This document shows, one piece after another, positions 39,997 to 47,364 of a stretch of 60,334 bases of DNA; within the stretch, counting starts at the first letter, position 1; each line of letters starts with the position of its first letter. The notes below the pieces were generated by a model that worked only from the letters and a program-made list of their open reading frames with translations, was not told the origin of the DNA and ran no database searches. The translations under genes and the position numbers were made by a program. Source of the stretch: Weissella cibaria KACC 11862 (GTDB taxonomy: Bacteria; Bacillota; Bacilli; Lactobacillales; Lactobacillaceae); contig NZ_AEKT01000048.1 in the NCBI RefSeq assembly GCF_000193635.1, positions 5 to 60,338 of the forward strand. The letters run 5' to 3'.

Positions 39997-40944
39997 ATGT
40001 CAATTATGTGGCACAGTATATCCGGTGTTTTAATGATTCTTGGTTTAGTAGGCACCGGATACGCCCTACTAAAAATTCATATTTTCAACGATGATGATGA
40101 GCGCTTAAGTAAGTTTTTATCTGGATTTGTCACTAAAATTGCCATACCTGCTTATTTGATTGTTAGTATTCCGGAAGACTTTACACCGCAAACCCTACTA
40201 GCAATCGGGCCGAAATTAGTCTTACCGATCGCTAGCATGTTAGCGTTATTTGCTCTGTCATTTTTAATTGCGAAGTTAATCAAAGTAAATCCACACCATA
40301 AGGGATTATTTCAATCATTGTTATTCAATTCAAATACCGTCACGGTAGGATTACCGGTTAACATGGCACTATTCGGTAAAGACAGTTTGCCATACGTTTT
40401 GGTCTACTATATGGCTAATACCATCGTCTTTTGGACATTAGGCGTATATATGATTGAACGCGACACGGTAACCGGTCGGCAATTCAGTCTCCGCAAAACC
40501 CTGAAGGGAATTTTTACGCCGCCGATGATTGCCCTAATCATCGCCGTGATTTTAGTCCTGGCACGCATTGAATTGCCAACCTTTATTCGGACCGATTTAA
40601 CTGATCTGGGTAATACAAACGTTCCGTTATCACTAATTTTCATTGGCTTTTCCATCGCGAAAGCTCAAAAAGCCGACTTAATCCCTGATCGCGAAAATTT
40701 GACACTTGCCTTAGGTCGTTTTGTTCTGGCACCTAGTGTCATGGCCTTAATGATGATGCCCTTTGAACTACCTAAATTACTTAAAGCAGTCTTTATCATT
40801 CAATCCGCTATGCCAACAATGACAAATGCAGCTGTCATGGCGCGCGAATTAAACGGGGATTTTAGATTTGCGTCTATTTCAATCACACAAACAACCTTAT
40901 TGATGTTAGTCGTTATTCCAATTTTAATGATTTTAGTCAGTTAA
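39997..40944 (+). CDS. AEC (auxin efflux carrier) family transporter
   Basis: A 315-residue membrane protein with about ten hydrophobic segments in two five-helix halves. The FNSNTVTVGLPVNMALFG stretch (about 110-127) and the AMPTMTNAAVMARELNGD near the C-terminus (about 271-288) are the paired family signatures. Bacterial members such as MleP or MdcF export or import organic acids; the substrate here is unknown. The ATG at 39997 is preceded by AGAAAGGA. Confidence 0.88.
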   Translation: MSIMWHSISGVLMILGLVGTGYALLKIHIFNDDDERLSKFLSGFVTKIAIPAYLIVSIPEDFTPQTLLAIGPKLVLPIASMLALFALSFLIAKLIKVNPHHKGLFQSLLFNSNTVTVGLPVNMALFGKDSLPYVLVYYMANTIVFWTLGVYMIERDTVTGRQFSLRKTLKGIFTPPMIALIIAVILVLARIELPTFIRTDLTDLGNTNVPLSLIFIGFSIAKAQKADLIPDRENLTLALGRFVLAPSVMALMMMPFELPKLLKAVFIIQSAMPTMTNAAVMARELNGDFRFASISITQTTLLMLVVIPILMILVS

Positions 40945-40946
40945 AC

Positions 40947-40990
40947 AAAAGAAACGCCCTGTCTCAAGCACGAGACAGGGCGTTTCTTTT
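40947..40990. terminator. Bidirectional terminator between AEC carrier and gntP
   Basis: Perfect 19-bp arms (40947-40965 and 40972-40990) around a 6-base loop, between convergent genes and overlapping the gntP stop. Confidence 0.93.
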
Positions 40991-42350
40991 AGATAAACAT
41001 ATTCAAAATCAAGACAATAATCAAACCAACCACCGCAATCAACGATTCTAGGACCGTCCAAATTTTAAGTGTCTGCTTAACGTCGAGGTCAAAGTATTCT
41101 TTAAACATCCAGAAGCCAGCATCGTTAACGTGTGACGCTGCAAGAGAACCGGCACCAATAACCAAGACCATCAGGGCCGGATCAACACCAGCTTGATGCA
41201 TCAACGGTTGGACCAATCCAGCAGCAGTAAGGGCAGCAACCGTAGCTGAGCCAAGAGCCACACGTAGGATAACCGTAATCACCCAAGCTAGAATCAATGG
41301 CGAGATGTTAACGTGAGCGAAGAGGGTCGCTACTTGATCTGAAATACCACCATCAATCAAGATTTGCTTGAAAGCGGCACCACCACCAATAATCAACAAC
41401 AACATGGCAATTGACTTAACTGACTCTTCAATCGTGGCGGCCATTTCTTTAACCGTCTTATGTTGATGCCATCCCATTGACCACAGTGCAAATAGCAGGG
41501 AAATAATCATCGCACCAACTGGATTACCAATCATTGTCACAAACGCATCCAAGCCTTTAACTTTTGCAGCGTTAAATGGTTGCCCATCATTCACAATGAT
41601 TGAGTAGATGGTTGTAATTCCCATCAAAATAACTGGGAACAATGATGTTAACAACGATAGTCCAAATGAGGGCGTTTGCTTTAAATCAAACTGCTTCACT
41701 TCACCAAACGCCGTCAATTCACGCTTCACTGTGAAAGCTTCTGGTGCATAGGTTTTCGCCAATTTCGCGAAAACCGGTCCGGCAATAATTGCAGCCGGAA
41801 TGGCAACAACCAATCCTAGTACCAATACTTTACCTGGATTAGCACCTAAAGCGCCCGCAATGGCAGTTGGTGCTGGGTGAGGGGGTAAAAACCCGTGGGT
41901 GACTGATAAGGCAGCGGCCATCGGAATACCTAGGTACAACAACGGTACACCCAACTCAAGCGCAATGGCGAAGACGATCGGGATCAACAAAACCATACCC
42001 ACTTCGAAAAAGAGGGCAATCCCGATAATGAAGGCGGCAATCATTACCGCAATCTGCACACGCTTGCGACCAAACAAATTGATCAATGTGTGTGAAATGC
42101 GGTAAGCACCACCAGCATCTGCAACCAAGCGCCCAAGCATTGCACCAAACCCAAACACAATTGCAAGTTCGCCTAATGAGCTACCAATTCCATTTTGAAT
42201 CGAAACTGGAATTTGCGCAAAATTCATGCCGAGGCCAAGCCCGACAGCCACAGCCGTTAAGATTAACGCGATAAACGTGTTCATCTTAACCTTAATAATT
42301 AAAAACAGTAAGAGTAGAATGCCTACAAATAATACGAGTAATGAGCTCAT
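40989..42350 (-). CDS. gntP: GntP family gluconate:proton symporter
   Basis: A 453-residue permease with about 12-14 hydrophobic segments. Typical features are GFGAMLGRLVADAGGAYRIS (about 65-84), THGFLPPHPAPTAIAGALGA (about 151-170) and VALGSATVAALTAAGLVQP near 360. It imports gluconate or a similar aldonate. ATG 42350 is chosen because GGAG lies 10 bases upstream. Monocistronic with no kinase beside it. Expression is probably under CcpA and a dedicated repressor, judging from the cre and palindromes in its promoter. Confidence 0.92.
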   Translation of the reverse strand: MSSLLVLFVGILLLLFLIIKVKMNTFIALILTAVAVGLGLGMNFAQIPVSIQNGIGSSLGELAIVFGFGAMLGRLVADAGGAYRISHTLINLFGRKRVQIAVMIAAFIIGIALFFEVGMVLLIPIVFAIALELGVPLLYLGIPMAAALSVTHGFLPPHPAPTAIAGALGANPGKVLVLGLVVAIPAAIIAGPVFAKLAKTYAPEAFTVKRELTAFGEVKQFDLKQTPSFGLSLLTSLFPVILMGITTIYSIIVNDGQPFNAAKVKGLDAFVTMIGNPVGAMIISLLFALWSMGWHQHKTVKEMAATIEESVKSIAMLLLIIGGGAAFKQILIDGGISDQVATLFAHVNISPLILAWVITVILRVALGSATVAALTAAGLVQPLMHQAGVDPALMVLVIGAGSLAASHVNDAGFWMFKEYFDLDVKQTLKIWTVLESLIAVVGLIIVLILNMFI

Positions 42351-42412
42351 AATCTTAATTCTCCATATATCCCCAAATAAATATCTCAATGCGACTGCTA
42401 TGTCGTACCACT

Positions 42413-42441
42413 ATTATAAAGTTAGTTTAACTAAATGTAAA
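42413..42441 (-). promoter_or_regulatory. Promoter of gntP
   Basis: On the minus strand TTTACA (42436-42441) and TATAAT (42413-42418) are separated by exactly 17 bases. Confidence 0.8.
42422..42434. promoter_or_regulatory. Palindromic operator in the gntP promoter spacer
   Basis: TTAGTTTAACTAA has 6-bp perfect arms and lies between the -35 and -10 boxes. A related, less perfect copy, TTAGTTTAAGTTA, lies at 42454-42466, 32 bp away centre to centre (three helical turns). The pair suggests a dimeric repressor, perhaps GntR-type, not encoded nearby. Confidence 0.55.
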
Positions 42442-42449
42442 CGCTTTCC
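42436..42449. promoter_or_regulatory. cre site overlapping the gntP -35 box
   Basis: TGTAAACGCTTTCC matches the CcpA consensus TGWNANCGNTNWCA except for its final base. Its overlap with the -35 implies carbon catabolite repression. Confidence 0.7.
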
Positions 42450-42494
42450 TTATTTAGTTTAAGTTAATGATAAAACAGTCATATTTAAAAAGCG

Positions 42495-42500
42495 TATAAT
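42495..42500 (+). promoter_or_regulatory. -10 box for the gene pair at 42532-43643
   Basis: TATAAT lies 31 bases before the start of the 42532 gene. There is no clear -35 in the AT-rich region upstream. Confidence 0.45.
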
Positions 42501-42531
42501 GGTTATAGATATTTAATTTTGGGGGATTAAG

Positions 42532-43164
42532 ATGGGATCACGGCTAATTCACGCGGCAATCGCACAAAAGTTAATGACCATTCATTCTTTTTTAGATGAT
42601 GCTTTCTTCCTTGGTAATGAGGCACCTGACGCTGATAAAACGTCTGATTTGACTAAAGGGGACACCCATTTTCTTGTACCAAGTAATCGCGGCACACAAC
42701 GAATTGATCTCAGACAATTTTTAACGCAATATCCTAGCAGTCTCACTAACAACTTCATGCTGGGGTACTATACGCATTTGGTTGCTGATGAACTTTGGTT
42801 ACAGGACATCTTCAGCCACCATATTCCGGCAGGTCCCATTGGCGTCCGACAACAATTGTTAGCGCTGTATTATCAAGATTTCCAGCAATTGAATCGTTTC
42901 TTAATTAATCAGTATGCACTGGTACCTTACGAACGGGATATCACATCTGTTGTACCCACTACCGTGAACTTGGATGCGTTACGTCAGTTAATGGCCGAAT
43001 ACAATCATGATTTCTACCTAATCGATGCGCGCCCGTTACAATTATTGCAACAATCTGAAGTGGACAACCATATCGCCAAGGTCGTAAAAATGATGACAAA
43101 CATGATTAACAGCGGGCAACTCGTAGAACAGCTAATCATGCCGCAAGACAAGGGAAATTTATAA
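42532..43164 (+). CDS. Zinc-dependent phospholipase C-like protein
   Basis: A 210-residue protein without signal peptide. Its His/Asp pattern is that of the bacterial zinc-dependent phospholipase C / S1-P1-like fold: early IHAAIAQK, FFLGNEAPDADKT (about 25-37), DTHF at 44-47, and MLGYYTHLVADELWLQDIF (about 75-93), where H and D residues would bind metal. The substrate is unknown. TGGGGGA precedes the ATG. The stop overlaps the ATG of the next gene by one base (TAATG), so the two products probably act together. Confidence 0.7.
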   Translation: MGSRLIHAAIAQKLMTIHSFLDDAFFLGNEAPDADKTSDLTKGDTHFLVPSNRGTQRIDLRQFLTQYPSSLTNNFMLGYYTHLVADELWLQDIFSHHIPAGPIGVRQQLLALYYQDFQQLNRFLINQYALVPYERDITSVVPTTVNLDALRQLMAEYNHDFYLIDARPLQLLQQSEVDNHIAKVVKMMTNMINSGQLVEQLIMPQDKGNL

Positions 43165-43643
43165 TGAAAAAATTTTGGTTAATCTTAATTAGTGTACTAG
43201 CCGTGATTGGCGTGTTAATTTTTGCGGGTATTCAAATTGAACGTCACGTGGTGGTCAATAAGGCCACCACGTTATTACCTATTGTTAGTGGGACACACAC
43301 CACCGGTGTTGATTTGAAAAATGTTGAACTCGCCCCAACAACGCCCCAAAATGTTGCCCTAAAATTAAATAATGAAGCTTTTAATCTTAAACAAAGTGCC
43401 AACGGTTGGGTAACTGATGCTTCAGCACAAGTCACCGGCGATACAGTCACCTATACCATTAAGACGGATAAATTGTCACAGACAATGCTTAATCTTGGTC
43501 TGCGTACAAATGGTGACCAAATTGATGCATTAGGTAGTAAAATTGTCCAATCAATGCAAGATAGCGGGGCCAAACATCCAAAATTGGTTATTAATGTCAC
43601 CAATGACACGGGAGATTCTTTGAAATCACTAACTTACCGATAA
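43164..43643 (+). CDS. Membrane-anchored protein of unknown function
   Basis: A 159-residue protein with one N-terminal transmembrane helix (about 4-25) and an extracellular Thr/Asn/Val-rich domain. Nothing in it clearly identifies a family; the general layout resembles YpmS-like DUF2140 proteins, which is only a weak suggestion. The ATG overlaps the stop of the phospholipase C-like gene, with AAGGG upstream. No catalytic motif is seen. Confidence 0.7.
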   Translation: MKKFWLILISVLAVIGVLIFAGIQIERHVVVNKATTLLPIVSGTHTTGVDLKNVELAPTTPQNVALKLNNEAFNLKQSANGWVTDASAQVTGDTVTYTIKTDKLSQTMLNLGLRTNGDQIDALGSKIVQSMQDSGAKHPKLVINVTNDTGDSLKSLTYR

Positions 43644-43654
43644 CGTTGGTAATC

Positions 43655-43694
43655 AAAAAAACGGTAGACGTCAGCATGATGTCTACCGTTTTTC
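43655..43694. terminator. Bidirectional terminator between the unknown pair and the CHY gene
   Basis: AAAAACGGTAGAC and GTCTACCGTTTTT form a 13-bp perfect stem with an 11-base loop, between convergent genes. Confidence 0.9.
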
Positions 43695-44008
43695 TATTGC
43701 ACGTACAAATACTTATGCAGGGAGCACCCGGGATTAAAGAGGGCCCCGCAACTTTCACATTGATCAATCGCTTCATAATGCGCGTAGGTCATTTGTAACC
43801 CACAGACACCGCATAACACAATCTTTTGTTGGGTTTGTGCTGCGTAACGACCGAATGGGTGGCTTTCATATGCCTGATGGCATTCATAACAGGCATAAAA
43901 TTTGCCACAAGTCGCACAGCGATTGGCGATAACATCACGGTCACTATGCCAGTGAACGCACCGGCCTGCGGTATCTAAAATATTACCCCATATTGTTGTT
44001 TTTTCCAT
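43694..44008 (-). CDS. CHY zinc-finger protein
   Basis: A 104-residue protein rich in Cys and His that matches the CHY zinc finger: GRCVHWHSDRDVIANRCATC (about 15-34), then FYACYECHQAYESHPFGRY, LCGVCG and QCESCGALFNPGCSLH. It should bind two or three zinc ions. Function in bacteria is not known. The ATG at 44008 is chosen because homologues start shortly before the GRC motif; a TTG at 44038 would add ten residues, and neither has a strong ribosome binding site. Confidence 0.83.
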   Translation of the reverse strand: MEKTTIWGNILDTAGRCVHWHSDRDVIANRCATCGKFYACYECHQAYESHPFGRYAAQTQQKIVLCGVCGLQMTYAHYEAIDQCESCGALFNPGCSLHKYLYVQ

Positions 44009-44139
44009 ACTATTATGGTCACATGACTCACCAAACAATACAACTCTTCTTTTTCAGCACAGATATAAAACAAATATAGCCCTTTTTTGAGGACAACAAG
44101 TGTGTGATTTAACAAACTAAGTTGTTTTTTAAGGTTTCT

Positions 44140-44167
44140 TTGACAAGCATTTTTCGACAGGTATATT
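44140..44167 (+). promoter_or_regulatory. Promoter of the NADH oxidase-type gene
   Basis: Consensus TTGACA (44140-44145), a 16-base spacer and TATATT (44162-44167). The start site would be near 44174, leaving a leader of about 100 bases. Confidence 0.8.
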
Positions 44168-44193
44168 AAATTTTGTAAGCTTTTACGGCTTTT

Positions 44194-44214
44194 AAGGGAG
44201 GTGTCTACATGTGA
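44194..44214 (+). promoter_or_regulatory. Strong ribosome binding site with ATG-TGA start-stop in the nox leader
   Basis: AAGGGAGGTG (44194-44203) is followed after 5 bases by ATG and directly by TGA (44209-44214). An overlapping GTG at 44211 opens an eight-codon frame ending at TAA 44235-44237. The main gene starts only at 44277. This looks like a translated leader that could hold or release ribosomes. Confidence 0.4.
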
Positions 44215-44276
44215 TTCGAATGAAATTTGATAGTTAATATATGCACAAAATAACATACGATTAATGGGGGATTATC

Positions 44277-45647
44277 ATGGTAAAACAAAAAATTGCAGTC
44301 ATCGGCGCATCACACGGTGGTCACGAAGTCGCACTAGAATTGTTAACACAGTCCGATGCGTACGATGTCACGGTCTTCGAGGCCGGTGACTTCATTTCAT
44401 TTATGTCTTGTGGGATGGAACTCTATCTAACCGAGGCGGTACAAAATGCTGAGCTTGTCCGAAATTTCAAGCCATCAGATTTAGAAAAATATGGTGGTCA
44501 TGTCCGCAATAACGCGAAAGTCACGGGTATTGACGCGACGAACCACACGCTCACAATTAATAACCAGGAATTATTCACTTATGACAAAGCAGTCTTAAGT
44601 GTTGGTGTAACACCCGCGCACTTAACCATCCCCGGTTCGAATTTAGCCAACATTATTCCGATGCGTGGTTACGATTGGGCCAAACGTATTAAACAATACC
44701 TCAACGATGCAACTATCAAAGACGTCACCGTTATTGGGGCTGGGTACATTGGTATTGAGGCCGTTGAAGCTCTGGTGAGAGCTGGCAAAAACGTGACCGT
44801 CCTAGACATGTTACCTCGTGTGCTAGCCGCTTACCTGGACGCCGATATGACTGATATTATCACGCAAGAACTAATTGCCCATGGCGTCAACGTAAAAGTC
44901 GGTGAGGCCATCACCGCATTTGAGGGATCTGAAAATGAGGGCGTGACAGCCGTCGTAACTGACCAGGGAACCTATGCGACAGACTTAGTCATTGAAGGAA
45001 TTGGGGTAACCGCAAACACGGCACCTTTTGCAGATACGCTAGCACTCGATAAACGAGGCTGGATTGAGACAACCCGTAATTTCGAAACCAATTTACCAGA
45101 TGTTTATGCCATTGGTGACGCTGTGAAGCCTTACTATATTCCAACTGGACAGCAACAGCCGGTAGCCTTAGCTTCCACCGCACGTCGTGAAGCCCAATAT
45201 GTCGCCCAACGAATTATGGGCAACAAGCATGCTGTTGATTTCAAAGGGGTTGTTGGTGCCTCAGCTTTAAAAGTTTTTGATTATACATTCGCCTCAGCCG
45301 GCCTAAACAGCGTCACGGCTGATCGGTCAAAAATTAAAATTTCAGCCGTCACCTACACCGACACACGTCAGCCAGCTTTCGTGCCCACCAGTGAAGGGAA
45401 CGGGGACATTATTGTCCGCTTAGCGTTTAGTCCTGATTCACGAATCATTTTGGGTGGCGCTATTATGGCGCGTGATTACGATGTCACCGGCTTCGGTAAC
45501 ACGCTGGCCCTAGCCATTGCACAAAAAATGACCGTAGATGATTTAGCAGAAGCCGACTTTTTCTTCCAACCAGGATTCGACCGGCAATGGTCAGTATTAA
45601 ATCTGGCCGCCCAAAAAGCTTGCCATTATGGTGAATTCACCAAGTAA
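44277..45647 (+). CDS. FAD-dependent NADH oxidase / CoA-disulfide reductase family protein
   Basis: A 456-residue pyridine nucleotide-disulfide oxidoreductase of the Nox/Npr group. FAD-binding VIGASHGGHEVALEL (about 8-22), single redox cysteine Cys45 in SFMSCGMELYL, NADH-binding VIGAGYIGIEAVEAL (about 152-166) and PDVYAIGDAV (near 275-284). One cysteine fits NADH oxidase (water-forming), NADH peroxidase or CoA-disulfide reductase; water-forming oxidase is the commonest in lactic acid bacteria and would regenerate NAD+ and remove oxygen. GGGGGA lies 7 bases before the ATG. Monocistronic with its own promoter and leader. Confidence 0.9.
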   Translation: MVKQKIAVIGASHGGHEVALELLTQSDAYDVTVFEAGDFISFMSCGMELYLTEAVQNAELVRNFKPSDLEKYGGHVRNNAKVTGIDATNHTLTINNQELFTYDKAVLSVGVTPAHLTIPGSNLANIIPMRGYDWAKRIKQYLNDATIKDVTVIGAGYIGIEAVEALVRAGKNVTVLDMLPRVLAAYLDADMTDIITQELIAHGVNVKVGEAITAFEGSENEGVTAVVTDQGTYATDLVIEGIGVTANTAPFADTLALDKRGWIETTRNFETNLPDVYAIGDAVKPYYIPTGQQQPVALASTARREAQYVAQRIMGNKHAVDFKGVVGASALKVFDYTFASAGLNSVTADRSKIKISAVTYTDTRQPAFVPTSEGNGDIIVRLAFSPDSRIILGGAIMARDYDVTGFGNTLALAIAQKMTVDDLAEADFFFQPGFDRQWSVLNLAAQKACHYGEFTK

Positions 45648-45676
45648 AAGTAAGCTATTTGAATAATGTCGTGTTA

Positions 45677-45714
45677 AAAGCGGTGCTGATTCTAAGCGAT
45701 TCAGCACCGTTTTA
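45677..45714 (+). terminator. Terminator after the NADH oxidase-type gene
   Basis: CGGTGCTGATTC and GATTCAGCACCG pair with one internal mismatch, followed by TTTTA. Confidence 0.85.
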
Positions 45715-45761
45715 CGATGGTCCATTATAGTATGCACAATGTTCAATGCAGTCGTGAGCCG

Positions 45762-45789
45762 TCGACAAGAGCTAAAATATTGTTATAAT
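45762..45789 (+). promoter_or_regulatory. Promoter of the deoxyribonucleotidase gene
   Basis: TCGACA (45762-45767), 16-base spacer and an extended -10 TGTTATAAT (TATAAT 45784-45789). A weak cre-like TGTATGCGCTTTCT lies at 45806-45819 in the leader. Confidence 0.65.
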
Positions 45790-45846
45790 GAAGTCACCTA
45801 ATCAATGTATGCGCTTTCTTTACCACAACAATTATTGGAGCATAAA

Positions 45847-46440
45847 ATGACGCAACCTAAATTATTCCTAGATATGGATAATGTTCTTGTTGATACATTA
45901 TCCGTTTTAAACGAGATTGACATGCGGCAACAGTCTGTTGAAAAGCCAGATCAAATTCCTGGCATTTTCCGGGATTTGCCACCAATGCCTGGGGCAATTG
46001 AAGCCGTGAAGCAACTAGCAACTGAATACGACATCTATGTTTTATCAACTGCACCTTGGCAAAATCCAAGTGCTTGGCAGGATAAACTGATTTGGCTACA
46101 ACATTATTTCGGGGAAGATAACACTAGCCCAATTTATAAACGAATCATTTTTGCCCACGATAAGTCCGTCGCACATTTTGGTGGTGGCATCTTGGTGGAC
46201 GACCGGCCTTATCATGGTGCCAGTGACTGGGATGACCCAGATGCTGACAGCATCTGGGTCCAATTTGGTGCCGATCCTCGGCTAACGTGGTCAAATGAAC
46301 TCGTGTCATTTTTGCTAGATGTTTCACAAGTCCAAGATGTAACAGATACGCTAAGAGAAGCAGTAGCCGTCGTTGCTGAACGTGGCCATTTTTACGTTCA
46401 TGGTGATAAAACCGAATTTGACAAGGCCCATTGGGAATAA
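45847..46440 (+). CDS. 5'(3')-deoxyribonucleotidase-like HAD phosphatase
   Basis: A 197-residue HAD-superfamily protein of the NT5C type, expected to dephosphorylate nucleotides. The nucleophile motif is LDMDNVLVDT (8-17, Asp9 and Asp11), motif II is VLSTAPW near 74-80, and the acidic motif ILVDDRPYHGASDW near 115-128. Later Trp/Asp-rich residues match the deoxynucleotidase group. The ATG at 45847 is preceded by TTGGAG (45835-45840). Monocistronic, between two terminators. Confidence 0.87.
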   Translation: MTQPKLFLDMDNVLVDTLSVLNEIDMRQQSVEKPDQIPGIFRDLPPMPGAIEAVKQLATEYDIYVLSTAPWQNPSAWQDKLIWLQHYFGEDNTSPIYKRIIFAHDKSVAHFGGGILVDDRPYHGASDWDDPDADSIWVQFGADPRLTWSNELVSFLLDVSQVQDVTDTLREAVAVVAERGHFYVHGDKTEFDKAHWE

Positions 46441-46451
46441 AAGATTCTTTT

Positions 46452-46488
46452 AAAAGAGACAGTCATCAACACGACTGTCTCTTTTTTT
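46452..46488 (+). terminator. Terminator after the deoxyribonucleotidase gene
   Basis: AAAAGAGACAGTC and GACTGTCTCTTTT form a perfect 13-bp stem with a T7 end. Confidence 0.92.
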
Positions 46489-46501
46489 GATTGTGAATGA
46501 A

Positions 46502-46520
46502 TGTTTTTGAATGAAAAACG
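46502..46520. promoter_or_regulatory. Putative FruR operator region
   Basis: TGTTTTTGAATGAAAAACG is an imperfect inverted repeat abutting the -35 box of the fru promoter. TGAATGA also recurs as a direct repeat at 46494 and 46508, 14 bases apart. Location fits a DeoR-type regulator binding its own promoter. Confidence 0.4.
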
Positions 46521-46549
46521 TTGCAAAAGGCACCAAATAACACTATAGT
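46521..46549 (+). promoter_or_regulatory. Promoter of the fru operon
   Basis: TTGCAA (46521-46526), 17-base spacer, TATAGT (46544-46549). Confidence 0.75.
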
Positions 46550-46560
46550 TACTGGTGAAA

Positions 46561-46574
46561 AGGAAGCGCTTACA
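46561..46574. promoter_or_regulatory. cre site downstream of the fru promoter
   Basis: AGGAAGCGCTTACA matches the CcpA consensus with two mismatches and lies just after the expected transcription start, a typical repression position. Confidence 0.6.
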
Positions 46575-46593
46575 TTTTTATAGGTGAATGATT

Positions 46594-47364
46594 ATGATGA
46601 TTTCAGAACGACAAGACAAAATATTAGCATTGATTCAAAAACGCGGTCGCATATCAATCCGCGAGCTGCAAGAACTGCTATTAGTGTCTGTATCAACAAT
46701 GCGACGAGATTTGGACAAGCTAGCAGACGAAGGGCTAGTGAAACGAATTCATGGTGGGGTCGAACTGCTAAGTCAACACCCCACGCTACAACCCGAAATT
46801 GCCATTGCCGACAAAACCAAATTGAATCAACCAAGCAAACAACAAATTGCCCTGACCGCAATTGCCCAACTGCAAGGAGGTGAAACACTTTACCTAGATG
46901 CAGGTACAACAACTGGGGCCATGATTACATTACTTGGCCAAGTGACGCCAGCGCCTTTGGTCGTTACTAATTCAGTTCACCATGCATCGCAGTTAGCTGA
47001 TTTAATGGTGCCGGTAGTTGTCATTGGCGGTCAAGTAAAGCTATCTACTAACGCAACTGTGGGTATGACAGCGGCTGAACAACTCGGACAACTTGCCTTT
47101 GATGTAAGTTTTATTGGTGCTGATGCGATTGACCTTACTGCAGGGATTACGACACCTGACTTAGAGGAAGCGGCCATCAAGCGTTTGGTTATCGCACATT
47201 CACGGCATGCATTCGTTTTGGCAGACGCCAGTAAGTTTAATCAACGGGCATTTGCCAAAGTAGCTGACTTGGAAGAAGTAACGATTATTACTGAACCAAA
47301 TTCGGCAACAGAATTGGCTTCATATCAGACAAAAACACAATTAAAGATCGGAGACCAATCATGA
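46594..47364 (+). CDS. fruR: DeoR family regulator of the fructose operon
   Basis: A 256-residue repressor. The N-terminal helix-turn-helix (about 4-55) shows ERQDKILALIQKRGRISIRE and VSTMRRDLDKLADEGLVKRI. The C-terminal DeoR sensor domain (about 70-235) has YLDAGTTTGAMI and FIGADAIDLTAGITTPDLEE, which usually bind a phosphosugar such as fructose 1-phosphate. Start is uncertain among ATGs at 46588, 46594 and 46597; AGGTGA at 46582-46587 favours 46594 or 46597. It overlaps fruK by four bases (ATGA). Confidence 0.92.
   Translation: MMISERQDKILALIQKRGRISIRELQELLLVSVSTMRRDLDKLADEGLVKRIHGGVELLSQHPTLQPEIAIADKTKLNQPSKQQIALTAIAQLQGGETLYLDAGTTTGAMITLLGQVTPAPLVVTNSVHHASQLADLMVPVVVIGGQVKLSTNATVGMTAAEQLGQLAFDVSFIGADAIDLTAGITTPDLEEAAIKRLVIAHSRHAFVLADASKFNQRAFAKVADLEEVTIITEPNSATELASYQTKTQLKIGDQS

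Noticed and set aside
44173-44188. cre-like TGTAAGCTTTTACG in the nox leader
   Set aside because: It lacks the central CG and differs at the last base, so it fails the core of the CcpA consensus.
43975-44256. 93-codon minus-strand frame upstream of the CHY gene
   Set aside because: No ribosome binding site and low-complexity composition; it overlaps the divergent promoter of the NADH oxidase-type gene.
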